NCBI RefSeq assembly: GCF_000224145.3
Contig: NC_020174.2
Span: forward strand, 4,851,117-4,915,116
Source of the DNA: Ciona intestinalis
Taxonomy: Eukaryota > Chordata > Ascidiacea > Phlebobranchia > Cionidae
Length of the DNA stretch: 64,000 bases
Direction: 5' to 3'
Part shown: positions 1 to 13,200 of the stretch, piece by piece
Position numbering within the stretch: the stretch's first letter is position 1
How the letters are laid out: each line of letters begins with the position of its first letter
Made by a program: the position numbers and the translations under genes
The notes under the pieces: generated by a model
Seen by the model: only the letters and a program-made list of their open reading frames with translations
Databases searched by the model: none
Told to the model about the DNA's origin: nothing

Positions 1-636
1 AAGTGCTGCGGGCTCTGATTACGGTGGTGGGTTTGATTATAAAGGGTGTGTGGAAACATAACGTGCTTATATATTCAGTGGCGCAGCCAGGGGCTTTATA
101 GGATAGCGAACTCTCTTTTTTTTCGTAAAAAATGAAGAGTTTAAAACGCCACTTATATCCCTCTATTTTAAGTAGCTGCGCCGCTGTCCATATTGCTTGT
201 AAAAGTAGCAATACATTGGGTATTAAACACAGTGGGACATTAATGTGTGACAGGACAGGTGTAGTTATGTGTTACACATAAAGTCTACAGAATTAACACT
301 GATCATGATTTACAAAAAATACTCACATTTTAAAACAGCTTTACAATTTTCTAAGTCAAGATATATAGTACTGCGGGGTAAGATGGATATTATTAGCCAG
401 TACTATACCAAGTTTTATATTCGTGTTTTAACAATTAACAACGCTCTTTTAGGGTTGTGGCTACGGTTATATAATCCTGTAAATATTCTTTGTTTATTAG
501 GACGATATGATCCATCTTACCCCATCCTACTATATTGTACTGTCAGATTAATAAATCTACTACCAACCAAAGCTACGAATCAAATCCTAATGTTAAACTA
601 ATATAACCTTACCCGAATGCTCTCCATTCTTCTTAC
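1..636. other. Left edge: MITE and presumed SKT-gene intron
   Basis: After the donor at 637 the minus strand should continue as intron. Only the MITE copy at 366-533 is recognisable; no further coiled-coil exon was found. Confidence 0.5.
366..533. repeat. MITE family 1 copy (GGGTAAGATGG termini)
   Basis: Starts TAGTACTGCGGGGTAAGATGG and ends CCATCTTACCCCATCCTACTA, inverted termini of about 15 bases around an AT-rich interior. No coding capacity beyond a chance ORF. Confidence 0.8.
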
Positions 637-1229
637 AGGATCGACCCGAGTCCTCCGAACTTCCTCGAGCATTCTTCCTCGGCTCGCATTCGGATCTTCA
701 CCTCTTCGAGCCCCGAGTTGACTCGGTGTGTTCGGACGAATTGCCCCGAATGAAGTCGGAGTTTTACTGCGCGCTTCTTGAACTGTAGCCAACCTGGAAA
801 CAACTTCTATTTAGTTTTTGCATCGAATGTAATTTGTATGTAAACCGATTGTTATAACACATGTGTTCCGTTTCATACACTTCGTGCCCACTTAGGAGTT
901 GTAAATTTGTGATGATGTTTGATTTTTTGTTTAATGTAACGGTGACAACTTAGACAACCCATAAGGGGTCACTATAGGTTGGAGCAATTAAAAAAGCTAA
1001 TAACCGAAGTTCAATTGCCATAAGAACTAGGTAAATTCGGTAAATACGTATTATTTTTATATTCTTTACTTTTTCAGAGTGAAAAGTGTTGCAGTAAGTT
1101 GCCGACATCGTTTCAGCTGTTCATCCAACCGTGTCGGTTCCGCTTCAACGAACTTCTCTTCAGCGTAAATGACTTCCGTTTCCCCTGCTCCTACGGTTCG
1201 TATCTCTTCACATAGAGCAGGATATGAAC
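637..1229 (-). CDS. SKT-family gene, exons downstream of the nested gene
   Basis: Exon 1229-1070 (160 nt, acceptor TGTATTCCAG, donor AA|GTAAAG) is entered in phase 1 and completes the Gly codon left by the 8214 exon: VAKLK-G-SYPALCEE. It encodes AEPTRLDEQLKRCRQLTATL, equivalent to the vertebrate KEEP.RLD.LLKRCR..TD.L helix. Exon 793-637 (157 nt) follows in phase 2, is Arg/Pro/Ser-rich (EARSKTPTSFGAIRPN) and leaves phase 0 at CCT|GTAAGA. Together they show that the gene spans the PTB gene. Confidence 0.85.
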
Positions 1230-4200
1230 CTGGAATACACCGGGTTAAAATGTGATATACCGCTCTGCTTTGGGATACACACAACAGTATACAGGTTTTA
1301 TAAACCTTTTTTCAAGGGGTTAGTTATACATATTTTATACTTATACCTTTGAAATCTGTAGCAAAGATACGGGAAAGACCGTCACTTGTAATGCGCGGCT
1401 ATTAAACTTAGGTGTTTATGCGTTAATTGTTATCAGGGGTGGGCTGCTATTGCTAAACCAAATTAATTATCTCTTTTCGCAAGCGGTTATAATAAGTGAT
1501 AAATCCCCGTATTATGTGTATATTATAATGCGGTGTATTTTAAGTAAGACGCTCCTCTATATCGTCTCTTATTTATTTACAGATGTTAGCTACGTTATAA
1601 CTATATCAGTTACGATTCTGGTACTGCTGCTACCAGGCATAATATAGGCTATGGAGACTTCGTGTTTCCTCTGGTATAAACAAGTATATTTTATTCCCGC
1701 GTTTCGTCTGCCATTGACGAAACATCGTTTGAATAAAAGTTTTTGTGCCAGAATAGACGACAAATTCTGTATGTATATATACAATAATAATGCACAAAGA
1801 TCTGCTGAGGTTGACTTTGTACTTCATCGAAACGATAGAACTTCACGTTACAAAGACGAACTTTCAACAACAGGTAGTAAACATGAAACCGTAGCCGGAA
1901 TTTAAAAAGGAAAAAAACCGAGAGCGAGCGCACCAAATTGCATATTTTTTGAGTAACATAGCACTGTGGTGTAAGATGGAACGTTAGCACATATCGTATT
2001 TTTAATATAATTCTGTGAATAATCTTTGTTTTCTACCGAACATGAAGATAAAAGAGCATGAAAACTTGGACCATCTTACCCCAACATACTATTGAAATAG
2101 TTTTAAAACAAGGTATAATAGCAACACATTTGAAGTAAACAACAACATAGGAACATTTGAGATAAAAAATCGACACTTTTAAGTCGCTACTGTTAATTGT
2201 TCCGGATTCAGTAGACACGAAGCTCTTCTCGTAAACTCTTTGTGTATGGCTTCTTCCTCTTGCGTCATGACGTCATCAGAATCATCTACGTCATCATCAT
2301 TTGCTTCGTGTACTTCTTGCAGTGAGGGAGTGTGTACATGTTTGTCTAAGGGCGAGTTAGGAAGTGTGTTTGTACTTTCAAATTTGAATGACGTTGTAGT
2401 GTGCGAGTTTGGATTGTTAGCTGGAGGTGGTGATACTGAAAGGGAAGATCTTCGGCGTTGTTTCCGCGCGTTCTTCGCCTGCCATTCTACGTATGCCAAC
2501 TGAAACTGTTGCGCCAATGCACTTTTGAGCGCTTGTGCCTTTTCTTTCCTTTGGAACATAAGCGCACGACATAAGAGACCTTCTTTACCGCGTGAAGTTA
2601 GCACGAACAAATGTGGCATTTCCGGTACAGTAACACAGTATGCTATTTCGTGAAGAGGTATCTTTTGTACAGGTGGAGTATGATCTTCTTCGTGCATGTT
2701 AGTTACACCGTTAAAGGTTCGACTTCGTGGTCTGTATAAACCATCCAAGTCGCCTTCCTCAATGTAACCGTTGTTATTGTTTGTCTCATATATGTATGAG
2801 CGTCGGATATTTCCAGATGATGGGCTGAGTAGATCACTTGCCGGTCTATCAAATATAGTGGTCGGTGAAATAGCCTGTGGTATTGATTCTTGGCTCGATC
2901 GAAACGGGAAAGCGGACAAGCTCTTTTTGTGAACTTTTGGGGATCCGGTGGGTGGCGTAAACCTCGCCCCTGATTTGAACTTTGGCTTAGCGATCGGGGA
3001 TGAAGGTTTAAAGGTGATTTCTACTTCTTTGGTACTTAGACTGACAGCAACTTTTCGTAAAGATTTTGAGTCTGTATCTTTTGCAGCTTGTTTCGCATAT
3101 TCATAACAATCATCTGGTTTCAAAGTGTACACAGTACGTTCGCCAAGGTACCTGTATAGTAAGAGGTATTAAATATTTACAACTTCAATTCACTACGGTA
3201 GAAAATGGAAACGGAATAAAATATTAATAACAAGAAAAACCCATCCCATTTTCACCTGCAATTAAACTCTGGGGTGCCATTCTCCTGATCAACGTCACCG
3301 GTCGCTGTGAATTTAAGGTTTGGTGAAGAATTGCTTGAAATTAAAGCGTCAGCAGATTTTTCCAATTTTCTTCTCAGACTTTTCGGTGTGTTTCGCAACC
3401 GTTGGAAGAACGACTGCTGTGGTTGCTCGTTATACGAAGTCGTCATTATATTAATATCAGCAGTTTGCCTTAACGTTTTCTGGTCAAAAATGCAAGTCAG
3501 CTTTTGTTGGTATATTCTCTACATTACACCCTGTCTGTTAGCCTTCCATATTCACTCTTCTTACTCAACGGCAGCTTACATGACCAATATAAGCCCGCGT
3601 TGCAGTAAAGCCGCTACCATTACACAGCAGATCAATAGGTAGTAATCAAACGCTTAATTAACAAAAGTATATGTCCGGATATGACCTTACAATATCTCTC
3701 ATCCTCTACAAAGCAACTTTGCCTAGATCATAGAATGCTATTGGTTCGCTTAAACCTCTTAATATCAATAGGGCGAATACATAAACAGAATCCTCTCCCA
3801 CAAGCACTCTGTATATTTGAAACACCACTTTAAGCTACTCTGGTAAATGAACAAAACAGTATAGTGTTAAAGTCCAACGCTAGCCAACCTACCTAGCTCA
3901 GCAACCTATATATGTACTAGCATGATGGAACGCACGATTCTAATACATTAGTAACGTGTAGTTGATTATGCAAACTACGCAACAGCCTCAGGGTTAAAGA
4001 TCTATCATATAGTTAACGAGCATTGAAATTGCGAAAGTATTTGTTGGTACAGGGGTACGATTTTATTGCACTGTACTTGTATGACAATGATAACACTACT
4101 TTGCAATGACGCAACTTAGTAAAACAAACTACCGGAGCCAAGTACCAGCTTATATTACTTTCTCCTATTAATGCTGTCCGAGAGGATTTTGTGCCCTGTC

Positions 4201-7200
4201 TATATTTAGAGTACGCGCAGGCTATTTTGTGCCTACCAGAAATTTTAAATATTCTTCTGAAAATCATTAAAATACATTCATTCAAGAGCCCCAACGACAT
4301 TCACAAGTACGACTACATAGCTCTCGAAACTGAACGAAGCTAATCCAACCACGAATGGTAATGTACACAAGAGTTACCTCTTACGGTTAACTACACACAT
4401 GGGTTGTCTGGCTAATAATTAAAACGGCCCGGTTACCTTATTTGGCGATATAGTAATCTACAGGCATAATACACCAGATTAAGATTTATCGTATATACTT
4501 CATATGGGCTGACATGTTTTTATTGAATGTTTTATGCAAATAAGTTAAAATTCTGCGTTCGTATTGAAGTAACCACAGACCCTACATTAAGTAAACACTA
4601 AACCATGATAGTGAAAGAGTCTGAAACCTTTAACTACCAGGACCTACTAGTCAAAGAGTAACGCAAACAACCGTTAACTGGTCTTATTATTTCCACAATC
4701 CAATTGCAATTTCTACTCTATACATTGGCGTTTGGGTAACGGGTCAAATCTGACTTAAATCCTCTGGCCTTAACTAAAGGATCTCACCCATCTAAAATAG
4801 AATGCGCAAATACAATGCTGGATTAATGGGTCAACTCTGGCCTAAGATCGCAGGTCCTTGACCATGACAACACCATATAGAATGGCTATGATCTCTTTAG
4901 TCTGCCTTGCGATACCGTAAATCAAATCTCGGTTAATGTTAAACTTACTGAGTAGGCTACAACTATCAAGAGCCAAGCACGCATGGTACAACACATTGAT
5001 AACTAACTTCAGCTCCACAAACTTCATTCTATATACATGTGCTGTAGCACTCTACCTAGAAATCCAAACCTCATTTTCAGATTATAGTTTTTTTCAAATT
5101 CTGCGCGCGCCTTTTTCACCGTGGGAGAATAATAAACTTTTTGCCTCCTAAGGCTATACGTGGTTTACTGACGCACTACGTTTATTGTGAACTCTATATT
5201 TCGAATTGCTTGAATCCTATCTACGCAAACGCGTATAAGATTTCTTGCAAATCTATAAATTTTAACGATTTTTGTTTTGCTTCTAACTCAATTCTCTTCA
5301 CTGTTTTAATTAATCTGATCTTCCTCGCTGTATATTTGAAAATTTAAGTAAAATGTAGAAAACGTTATATTAACATAAACATCCAACGTACACTGATGTG
5401 CATTAATGTAATCCATTCTTTAACCTACGTTTATCAGACCCCTTTCATCTCATCATTTGCCTAATACAACACATCGCTTTACAATAGGAACAGATGTTCC
5501 TTGAATCACAGAATATATTTCAATACAACCACAACAGTAAGTCGGACGGCGCACCTTCAAGGGCCATCGTTCTGCTTAACTTAACGTGTACGTAACGCCT
5601 TCTTCTGCTGCCCATGTCCGTACATTCCATGGGCGAAACATAACTGACTCGTGACCATGACGTCATCATGGCTACTTTTTTTCGTTGACGATCTTAATAA
5701 AAACACTAAAGGGGAATTTTAAAATAGCTTAAGGCGATTTGTGTTTCTAAAAATAGCGAACACCGCAGTTTTATTTATGTTTTAGACTACTGTCGTAACA
5801 CAGGTTGTGAAATCAAGATTCTGTAATTGCGAACAAGACACGAAATATTTGCGTAACGTGAAACCCTATTCACGATGGTGTTATTTACCACGTGTTTACG
5901 CTCAACGATTGTGAATTTTTAAATAACAAATTCACGTGATCTACTACTATAGTACGTTGGGGTAAGATGGTAAATGTTTTCATTCACTTTTATTGTTCCA
6001 TTGATAGTAAACAAAGGGTATTTGCAGAACTATAATGTTAATTTTAAAAACAAGATTACAGGAAATAGGATATTGCGTGCTAACAATGTTTCATCTTACC
6101 CCACGGTACTATATCTATCTTAGTTTACGATTAATTTGAAATAATCTGTTCATTTATGGTCGCCAATGAGTTATATTTCTTTGAAAGAAAGTTGCTCTGC
6201 GTATATTAGAATAATTCTACCAGTGAAATGGATTAGCAAATAAACAGACATTAGGAGAAATTGGTAAAAAACGGTTTTAATACCTTAGTAAAATTGGGTA
6301 TTGGAAAAAACTAAATACGAATTAAATTGTAGTGTGATTAATTTGACAGAAAAAAGAAACGGGAAAACCTTTAAATTGTGTGGTCCAATAACAATTCCAG
6401 CCCAATGTTATTTCAGGCGGTTGTTAAACATGTTTGCGTACATCAGTGGAAATTAACTATGCAATATTTCGTCGTAAAATGTAAACTATTTGTCTGGCCT
6501 TTTCACACACTGGGTACAAGAAATTCTTTGAACTAAAGCACTCCTGTTTTTAAGTCCACTAGGTGTATTACTAATGCGATATAGTGGGGTGGGGGAAGAT
6601 GGGCTTTTCATACGATTTTTTCGTTCCACTTGGTAGTAAACAATTAACCTTCAAAGAATTATAAAACGGCATCCTCACGACTTCTATAGATCGTTGCTAA
6701 TTGTTTAAAACACGATCAGGATATTTGGATATTACGTGTTAAAGGTGCCTCATCTTCCCCTATTCTACATATTAAAGTCAGACGGAACATTGGTCCTTTT
6801 AGATCACAAACAAACAACCGCCAGAGGATCTTTTTTACGCCTAAAACTGTGATTTAAACAAAATTGTATCTCGTAAACACTAATGCATGACACTTTACTA
6901 AACTGTTCTATTGCTACAATGTATTTCTCAGCTACAGTGTTCTTTATTTATATGGCTATTGCTTATACAATACTATACAGCTTTTTACACGTGTACGGTA
7001 ATTTACAACGATTGCTGCAATAGTATTACTATATTAGGATTCCTAAGCTGCCAAACATATAACTGCATATTATTGCATGTATTGTTGACGTAAGCGAACT
7101 CACACAGGAGATAATATTACGTAATAATGAGTGACGAATACTATGCGCTATATAGCAACAGAAAACTTTTCTGTCGTCATAACAGCTACTGTAAGGAGCA

Positions 7201-10200
7201 ATTAACACATCGCGTATGAATCAGAGTTTTAAACCAGGATTGATTACATACTAGTTCGTTGTATACAAGATAGTTTAGTTACAGCACCCGTACTACGCAC
7301 ATTATGCGATGATTCGAAAATAAAACATCGCAAAATTTCTTTCGGTTCTATTTTGCTCGTTGAGTCAAATAATGAAAAACTAGTAGCCAGTATAATGTAC
7401 CAATCATCAAATAAAACATCGTAAAAATAGTCCAAACCATTAAAACATATGATTTAATTAATCGCTGCGTTGATGTATTAAACTAAACACACAATTCTTC
7501 CTAATTCGTACGTCTACTATACGCATTAAACGCAATCGATAAAACCTTATTTTTGTCTCACGGGTACAATTTGTACAATTGCGATACGACCGTATTTCCG
7601 CCAATTAAAATAATAGCCTGTACTTTATCGATGTGTATTGGTCTTTTGTTAAGCGGAAACGTGCACCAATAGATTGGTAAATGCACATCAGACATATCAA
7701 ATGGCTTATATATCTTTATATTAATTTAGTTAATGTACAACCCATGTAATTATAGTTTAATCCCTTTTATTTTTTATTGATTTCATTTCAGCAGAAAAAA
7801 AAAACGTAACCTTTCGCCGGTTTTGAACCAAAAATATATCACACTTCTGTATTTGGTGCTTACACTGTACCTTTTTACTACTATTTATTTATTTAAAATA
7901 TGTTTTGTAATTGGCTTAACTATTTTCTGTACACCCTATTGCAGCATGATTACATTTAAACATTTAATTCACCCACAAAGTAACATACATGGTAACTCGT
8001 AAGCTGGCACGAGGTGTTAAACCCGTGTGATAACGACTGTCGTTTTCCGGCCACGCGAGGATAAAGTAAATTACATTCATTCAATTTTAAATATATTTCC
8101 GAAACCCCTTTTATATTTGTTTGGAAACTGCAATTTTTAACCTTTTAGAAACTTTTTTTTAACCTTTTAGAAACTGCTCGTTTAAATATTTTTACATAAA
8201 CTCGTAAACTAACCTTTCAGCTTTGCTACCGTCCTTCCAGCTTGACTGAGTTGCAAAACAAGAGCTTCGACTTCACGAGCGTTAACTCTGCACCTGTGAA
8301 TAATACATCTGGTTATATGGGTTAAGTTACTTCGAAATGTTAATCAAAAACTGTTCAGTGTAACATACCAACGTTTTATAAGAAAAAATGAAACAATAAA
8401 TCCTAAGATTAGTAATTCGTAAACCTTAAACCTAAACTAAAAGTTTCAAAGCGAAAGAGTTCTATTCTATATGGATGAGGTCCCACAGCGTGGCATGCTA
8501 TGGGACCTGGGATTTTAGGCCACAGTTGGCAAAGGTGTTCCATCTTACCCCACAGTCCTATACTACAGTTTGCAAGCAACACATACCTTCTTTCCACGAC
8601 TTCATTCCTTAGTTCTTCTACGGCGGCTTCCACCTCCGACAGCATTCGTTCCGTGGTCGTAGCATCCTCGGAGTAAGCGTGTCTCTGCTGGTCAAGTCGG
8701 AATCTTCGTATACGCAACGGTCGGTGCTGGGCGCCTGCTGTGACAGCGATAAACTGAGCCAGTTCCCGGGATTTCTCGCTCACAATGTCGTTCACGTGTT
8801 CCATGTTTATCCTCTGCAAAGAAATGTAGGAATTAATGTTACATAACGTTATGCTGAGCAGCAGAAGTGACAGAATATTTATTGATAATGCAAGCAGAAA
8901 ATGTAACATTTGAATGAATGAATGTAATTTATTTATCCTAGCGTGGCGGGGCAACGGCAGACGTCATAACACTGTTGTTATGTTTTTTACACCTCGTGCT
9001 CCTTTACGAATTATCACATACGTAAATTTGGTATTACTTTGGGGAATTTGCAGTGTAGCAGCGTCGGGCCTCGAACCCACAGTTTGTATTTGTCGTTTTA
9101 CATTATCTCACCTGCTGTCGTTTCAGATCTGTCATTTGATCTCTCAGATTATGAGCTGTTTCCCTCAACTTCAAGAGTTGTTGTCCCATCTCTGATGACG
9201 TCATCACTTGTTGGACGGTGTGTGACGTTTTAGGGAGATTCCCACCGACTGGTTGATTCTGGTATGGGGGTTCAGGCTTGTTGGTTTGAACACCGTCGGT
9301 CTGTAATAAAGCAAAATTAAAAACGGTGTTCAACGTATCTTTTTTCCTATTTATAAATTGTATTTTCTTGTTTTGGTAAGAATATAAAATAGAAAAGCTA
9401 TATAAAACTATGAAGAGTTTTAAAACAAACATAACATCCTGTATTTTTCATTTCAAACGTTTTGGGTTAAAAATAAAACCATAATCAGTGATGTTAGAAT
9501 TTATAATTAAATGTCATGTCTGTAAAAATATGAGAGCCATTTGTGGTTTCACTTACACTGGTTATAATGGATTCAACCATGCCGGTTAAACTCGCTAGTT
9601 GGCGCTCCATAGCCATGACCTTCTTGTTCGTAACATCGGTTTCGGGTTGTGGCAAAACGTTCCCTGATGGTGGGACAGATAAAGGGAGAGAGGAAAATGT
9701 GACAGAACTTTGATTCTAAAATAATATGATTGTGTTAATAAAGTTACTTAGAAAACCAAAAAATAAGTAAAAATTAAGGACTAAATAATGTTATGTGAAA
9801 CTTGCTTACCTCAGGGCCCGCAGATTCAACGACTGGATGTTGATACTGTTCGTCCTGTGTCTTTAACGCATCTCTTAATTGACTTGGTGTAATTGAGCCA
9901 GAGGCGGGCGTCGTAGTTTCGCAGCATTCGTAGTAGGGGGGTGTGTCGGAGTTAAATGTTTCAGAACGAGATGGCGCTCGCTCTGTTTGGAAATATGAAG
10001 GCTCGTTTTCTACTTGTACCTCAGCTAACTTATGCGGGGCGGTTGGCACAGGGGTAGGACATGTCCGCTGTGTAATTGAAGGTGAGTTAGAGCTTGCGTC
10101 TGCGGATTGTCGTCGGAGAGGATTCCATTCCTCCTTGTGTGGAGCCTCGTGCCCCTGCCTGGTTACTACTGGCACAGGTGATGCGCAAGATACCGAGAAA

Positions 10201-13200
10201 TGTTCAGGTTGGCTTGGAATGTACCTTGCAGCACTGCTTGTTGTTTCCGCATTCCCACTTATGCTTTGTATAGCAGCGGCCACAGCTGATTGGTGCGATC
10301 GAGGAGAGTTGGTTTGGTATGCAAGAGGGGAGGGTTGGTATGGTGGTGGTTCATACCTGTGTGGTGTTGCGGGTCTTGCTCTGTAGCCCACCTGTTGGAA
10401 ATCATTTCGAGCAGGCGGACCGTTAGAGGGCGGTCGCCACTGCTTTGGCTCATTCTCCGCACCCTCATGCGTGTCGACAGATAACGATTGTTCCATCGAC
10501 CTATCGAACGATACATCAGCTACAGAAGCGTCAGGTTCTCGCAATCCGTTACTAAACGTACTGATCCCATTACCATCACAAACTGTTACGTCGTCTTGAA
10601 ATGAAACCTTCTTTGTACGTATGGATGACGTCATAGACACGTTACTTGCGCCGGAGTCGGACAAAATCGAACTGGAAGAAGTGCTTTTGACCAAGTTGTT
10701 GTTTTTAAGCACTCCAGCCAGTATGGGGTGAGGAGCAGGTTTGTCCTTGTCGTCATCCGAGCTGGAAGTGGACATAACATCTGTGTTCGGCTCAGGTGTC
10801 TCCTTGTTGGTTGTAAGCAAACTATTTAGAAGATCACTTTTCGGTATGGCAGGAGACTTGCTCATAATGGGTGAAGATCGAACCACTGGCGTGCTGACTT
10901 GAAGAGCCGGGGACGATGACCTAAACGAAGCCAAGGACTCGTTGAAAGATGGAGAATGAAGGTCGGATTTATTTACCGAAGGATCCGATGTCTTCGGTCG
11001 CTCCTCGCTTTGACTTCGTTTCGGAATATTTTGTGGGTTCTTGTTTCGGTTCGAAACCAATCTCCGAAGCCCGAACAATCCCTTCTTCGTTGACATCTTT
11101 GATTTTCCAGGGTCGGTGACGTCATCGGATGACGTAGAGGAGCTGCATGACGTCACTTGATCTGTGGTACAAGGGTTCGGTAGCATGGCAGAGTATTTGG
11201 TATCACTGGGTAATGAAATGGGTTGCCGCGGTTCTACAGGTTGAGCTACCTCCGGCACGTTGAGATCAGGTTTGGCTTCCAGGTTAGAAGCTGCAGCTAT
11301 TTCAGTGTCGGGAACGGATGGAATATTTACAGGTTTCAGCTGGTGGCCTTTAAAGGACCTACCACCCCTGCAGTAACCTGCTGATCCACCGGTACCGTTT
11401 ATTGTAGCTCTTCTTTCCGGTGAGGCTGACCGCTTTATATTTGAATAGACCGGCGCAGTTTCCGGCACCAATTGATTATTGTTTGGGACGTTTGGAGGGG
11501 ACGTTCGTTTTGCACCGAACCGGTTCGCTGGCGTTGTATGTTGTTTCATGCCGAAAGGTTTTGGTTGGGGAAGGCGTTGAGCGCCATTTTTCGGTGACGT
11601 CATTGCGAATGACGTAGGCGGAAGTTTGGTGACGGTGGGCGGTGATTGGTGGAGTATGTTGGGAGTCTTTGGGCGTGGCACGTTCTCCTTAGTGTGGTGT
11701 TCGTCATCGGTTGGTTTTGTTGGATTCGGAGGGAGTTGGATCTTCGGCTTTGACCCTGGCGTTGGTATGGAGGAAAACTTCTTCTCAACAGATGGAGGGG
11801 AAAGCCTGGAAGTTGTAGGTTGCCTCAGGCCCCTATGCTGCGGTGGGGATGTGATTGTCTGTTGTTGGTGGTTTACTGGAGACTCATTGCCGCTTTTAAC
11901 GTACGAGAAAGTTTTCTGTGGTATACTACCACCCCCAATCCCATTGCCTGATAATAGAGTCCCGTTAGGCGAATAATTGCCTTGATCTTGGGCTGCTTCT
12001 GTTTGTGCTACGACTGTTGGCTTTGCGGACCGCGGTGGGGGAGGCGGTTTCACTTTACCCTGAGTCTCCTCGCCACTTTGAACAGGTTTTATCTCGTTTG
12101 AACCGGTCACTGCTTGCTTTATTAAACTAGGTGCAGACTGGTATTGACGGATCAGGGATTTAACCGGTGCTTTTATCCCACTTTTGTTCAAGTTCTTTTG
12201 GTTGCGTTCTGCAATTTTTACATCATCAGTAACCCGTGGTTTTGATCGGTTGTTGCCCGGTATTGGCTTAACTGGTTTAGCAGCAGGCTTCGGGTGGTTG
12301 ATTGTAGGCTTCTTGGTCCCAGGCAATGGAATACCTGAACCCCCGATCGGACGAGTTCGAATGAATGAACGATCCTTGATGCGACTGTGGAATAATAAAA
12401 TCAGGAATTACATAAGTGAATATTATGTTGTATTCTATATATATGGGTTTTGTCCAACAAATTGTATAATAAAAGATACATATATATCGCCTATAAATGG
12501 CATGATCAGAATTATTCAAAAAGAATTACACAAATGAAAAAGGAAAGGGGGGCAGTTAAAACATAAAGTTTAGACGCCAATTTGTACTTGCAGCATGCAG
12601 TATATAAACAGTATATTCTTCAATTAACAAACCATGATATATAAATTAAGTTCCTACCTCACGTTATCGATCTCATCGTAGTTTCCCGTCTTCCTGTTTT
12701 TTAATAAAATGGAGTGACGTTGTGGGTCAAGCATTGGCATCGTTAGCAATCCTGGGTATGCTTGTACGAAGAGAGCTCGTATTGTATCAAGGCTTGTCAC
12801 TTCGTTCGGCAGTCTGGCAGTTCTACACTCTCCGCTATACTCCAAGTAAATGGTGCCTGTTAATTTGAGATACACAGCTTAAACAGGTTGTTTGTGTATT
12901 CACAGCAGTGGTCCCTATTATAAACCTGGTAGTTGGTAAAAAGATATTAAAGTTTTCTAACAAAACGATTGGTTTTGTTATTAGTAGATTGGAGTAAAGT
13001 GTATGGAAACAAGGTATATATATTTACAGAAAACGGAGTATTTTCCTACTTCACAGTATACTATATTACATTTCTGCAACAAGACGGTTGAATTTAAAAA
13101 TATATCAGACTTTACGACCACGTATCATAATACAGAGCAAAGTAGCGTACAAGGCGACTTATTGTAGGTAAACAAATAATCTTTACTCCGGCTGATAAAA

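Larger units (their letters stand above)
3494..8213 (-). other. Part of the 7.0-kb SKT-gene intron upstream of the nested PTB gene
   Basis: Two MITE copies (5949, 6579), a reverse SINE-like head (7985) and a family 3 relic (4770-4890). A TGACGTCA octamer lies at 5658. I see no exon. The PTB-gene promoter, if not shared with the host gene, would be here. Confidence 0.55.

Noticed and set aside
269..601. 110-codon plus-strand ORF
   Set aside because: Starts at a non-ATG codon and lies mostly within a MITE copy.
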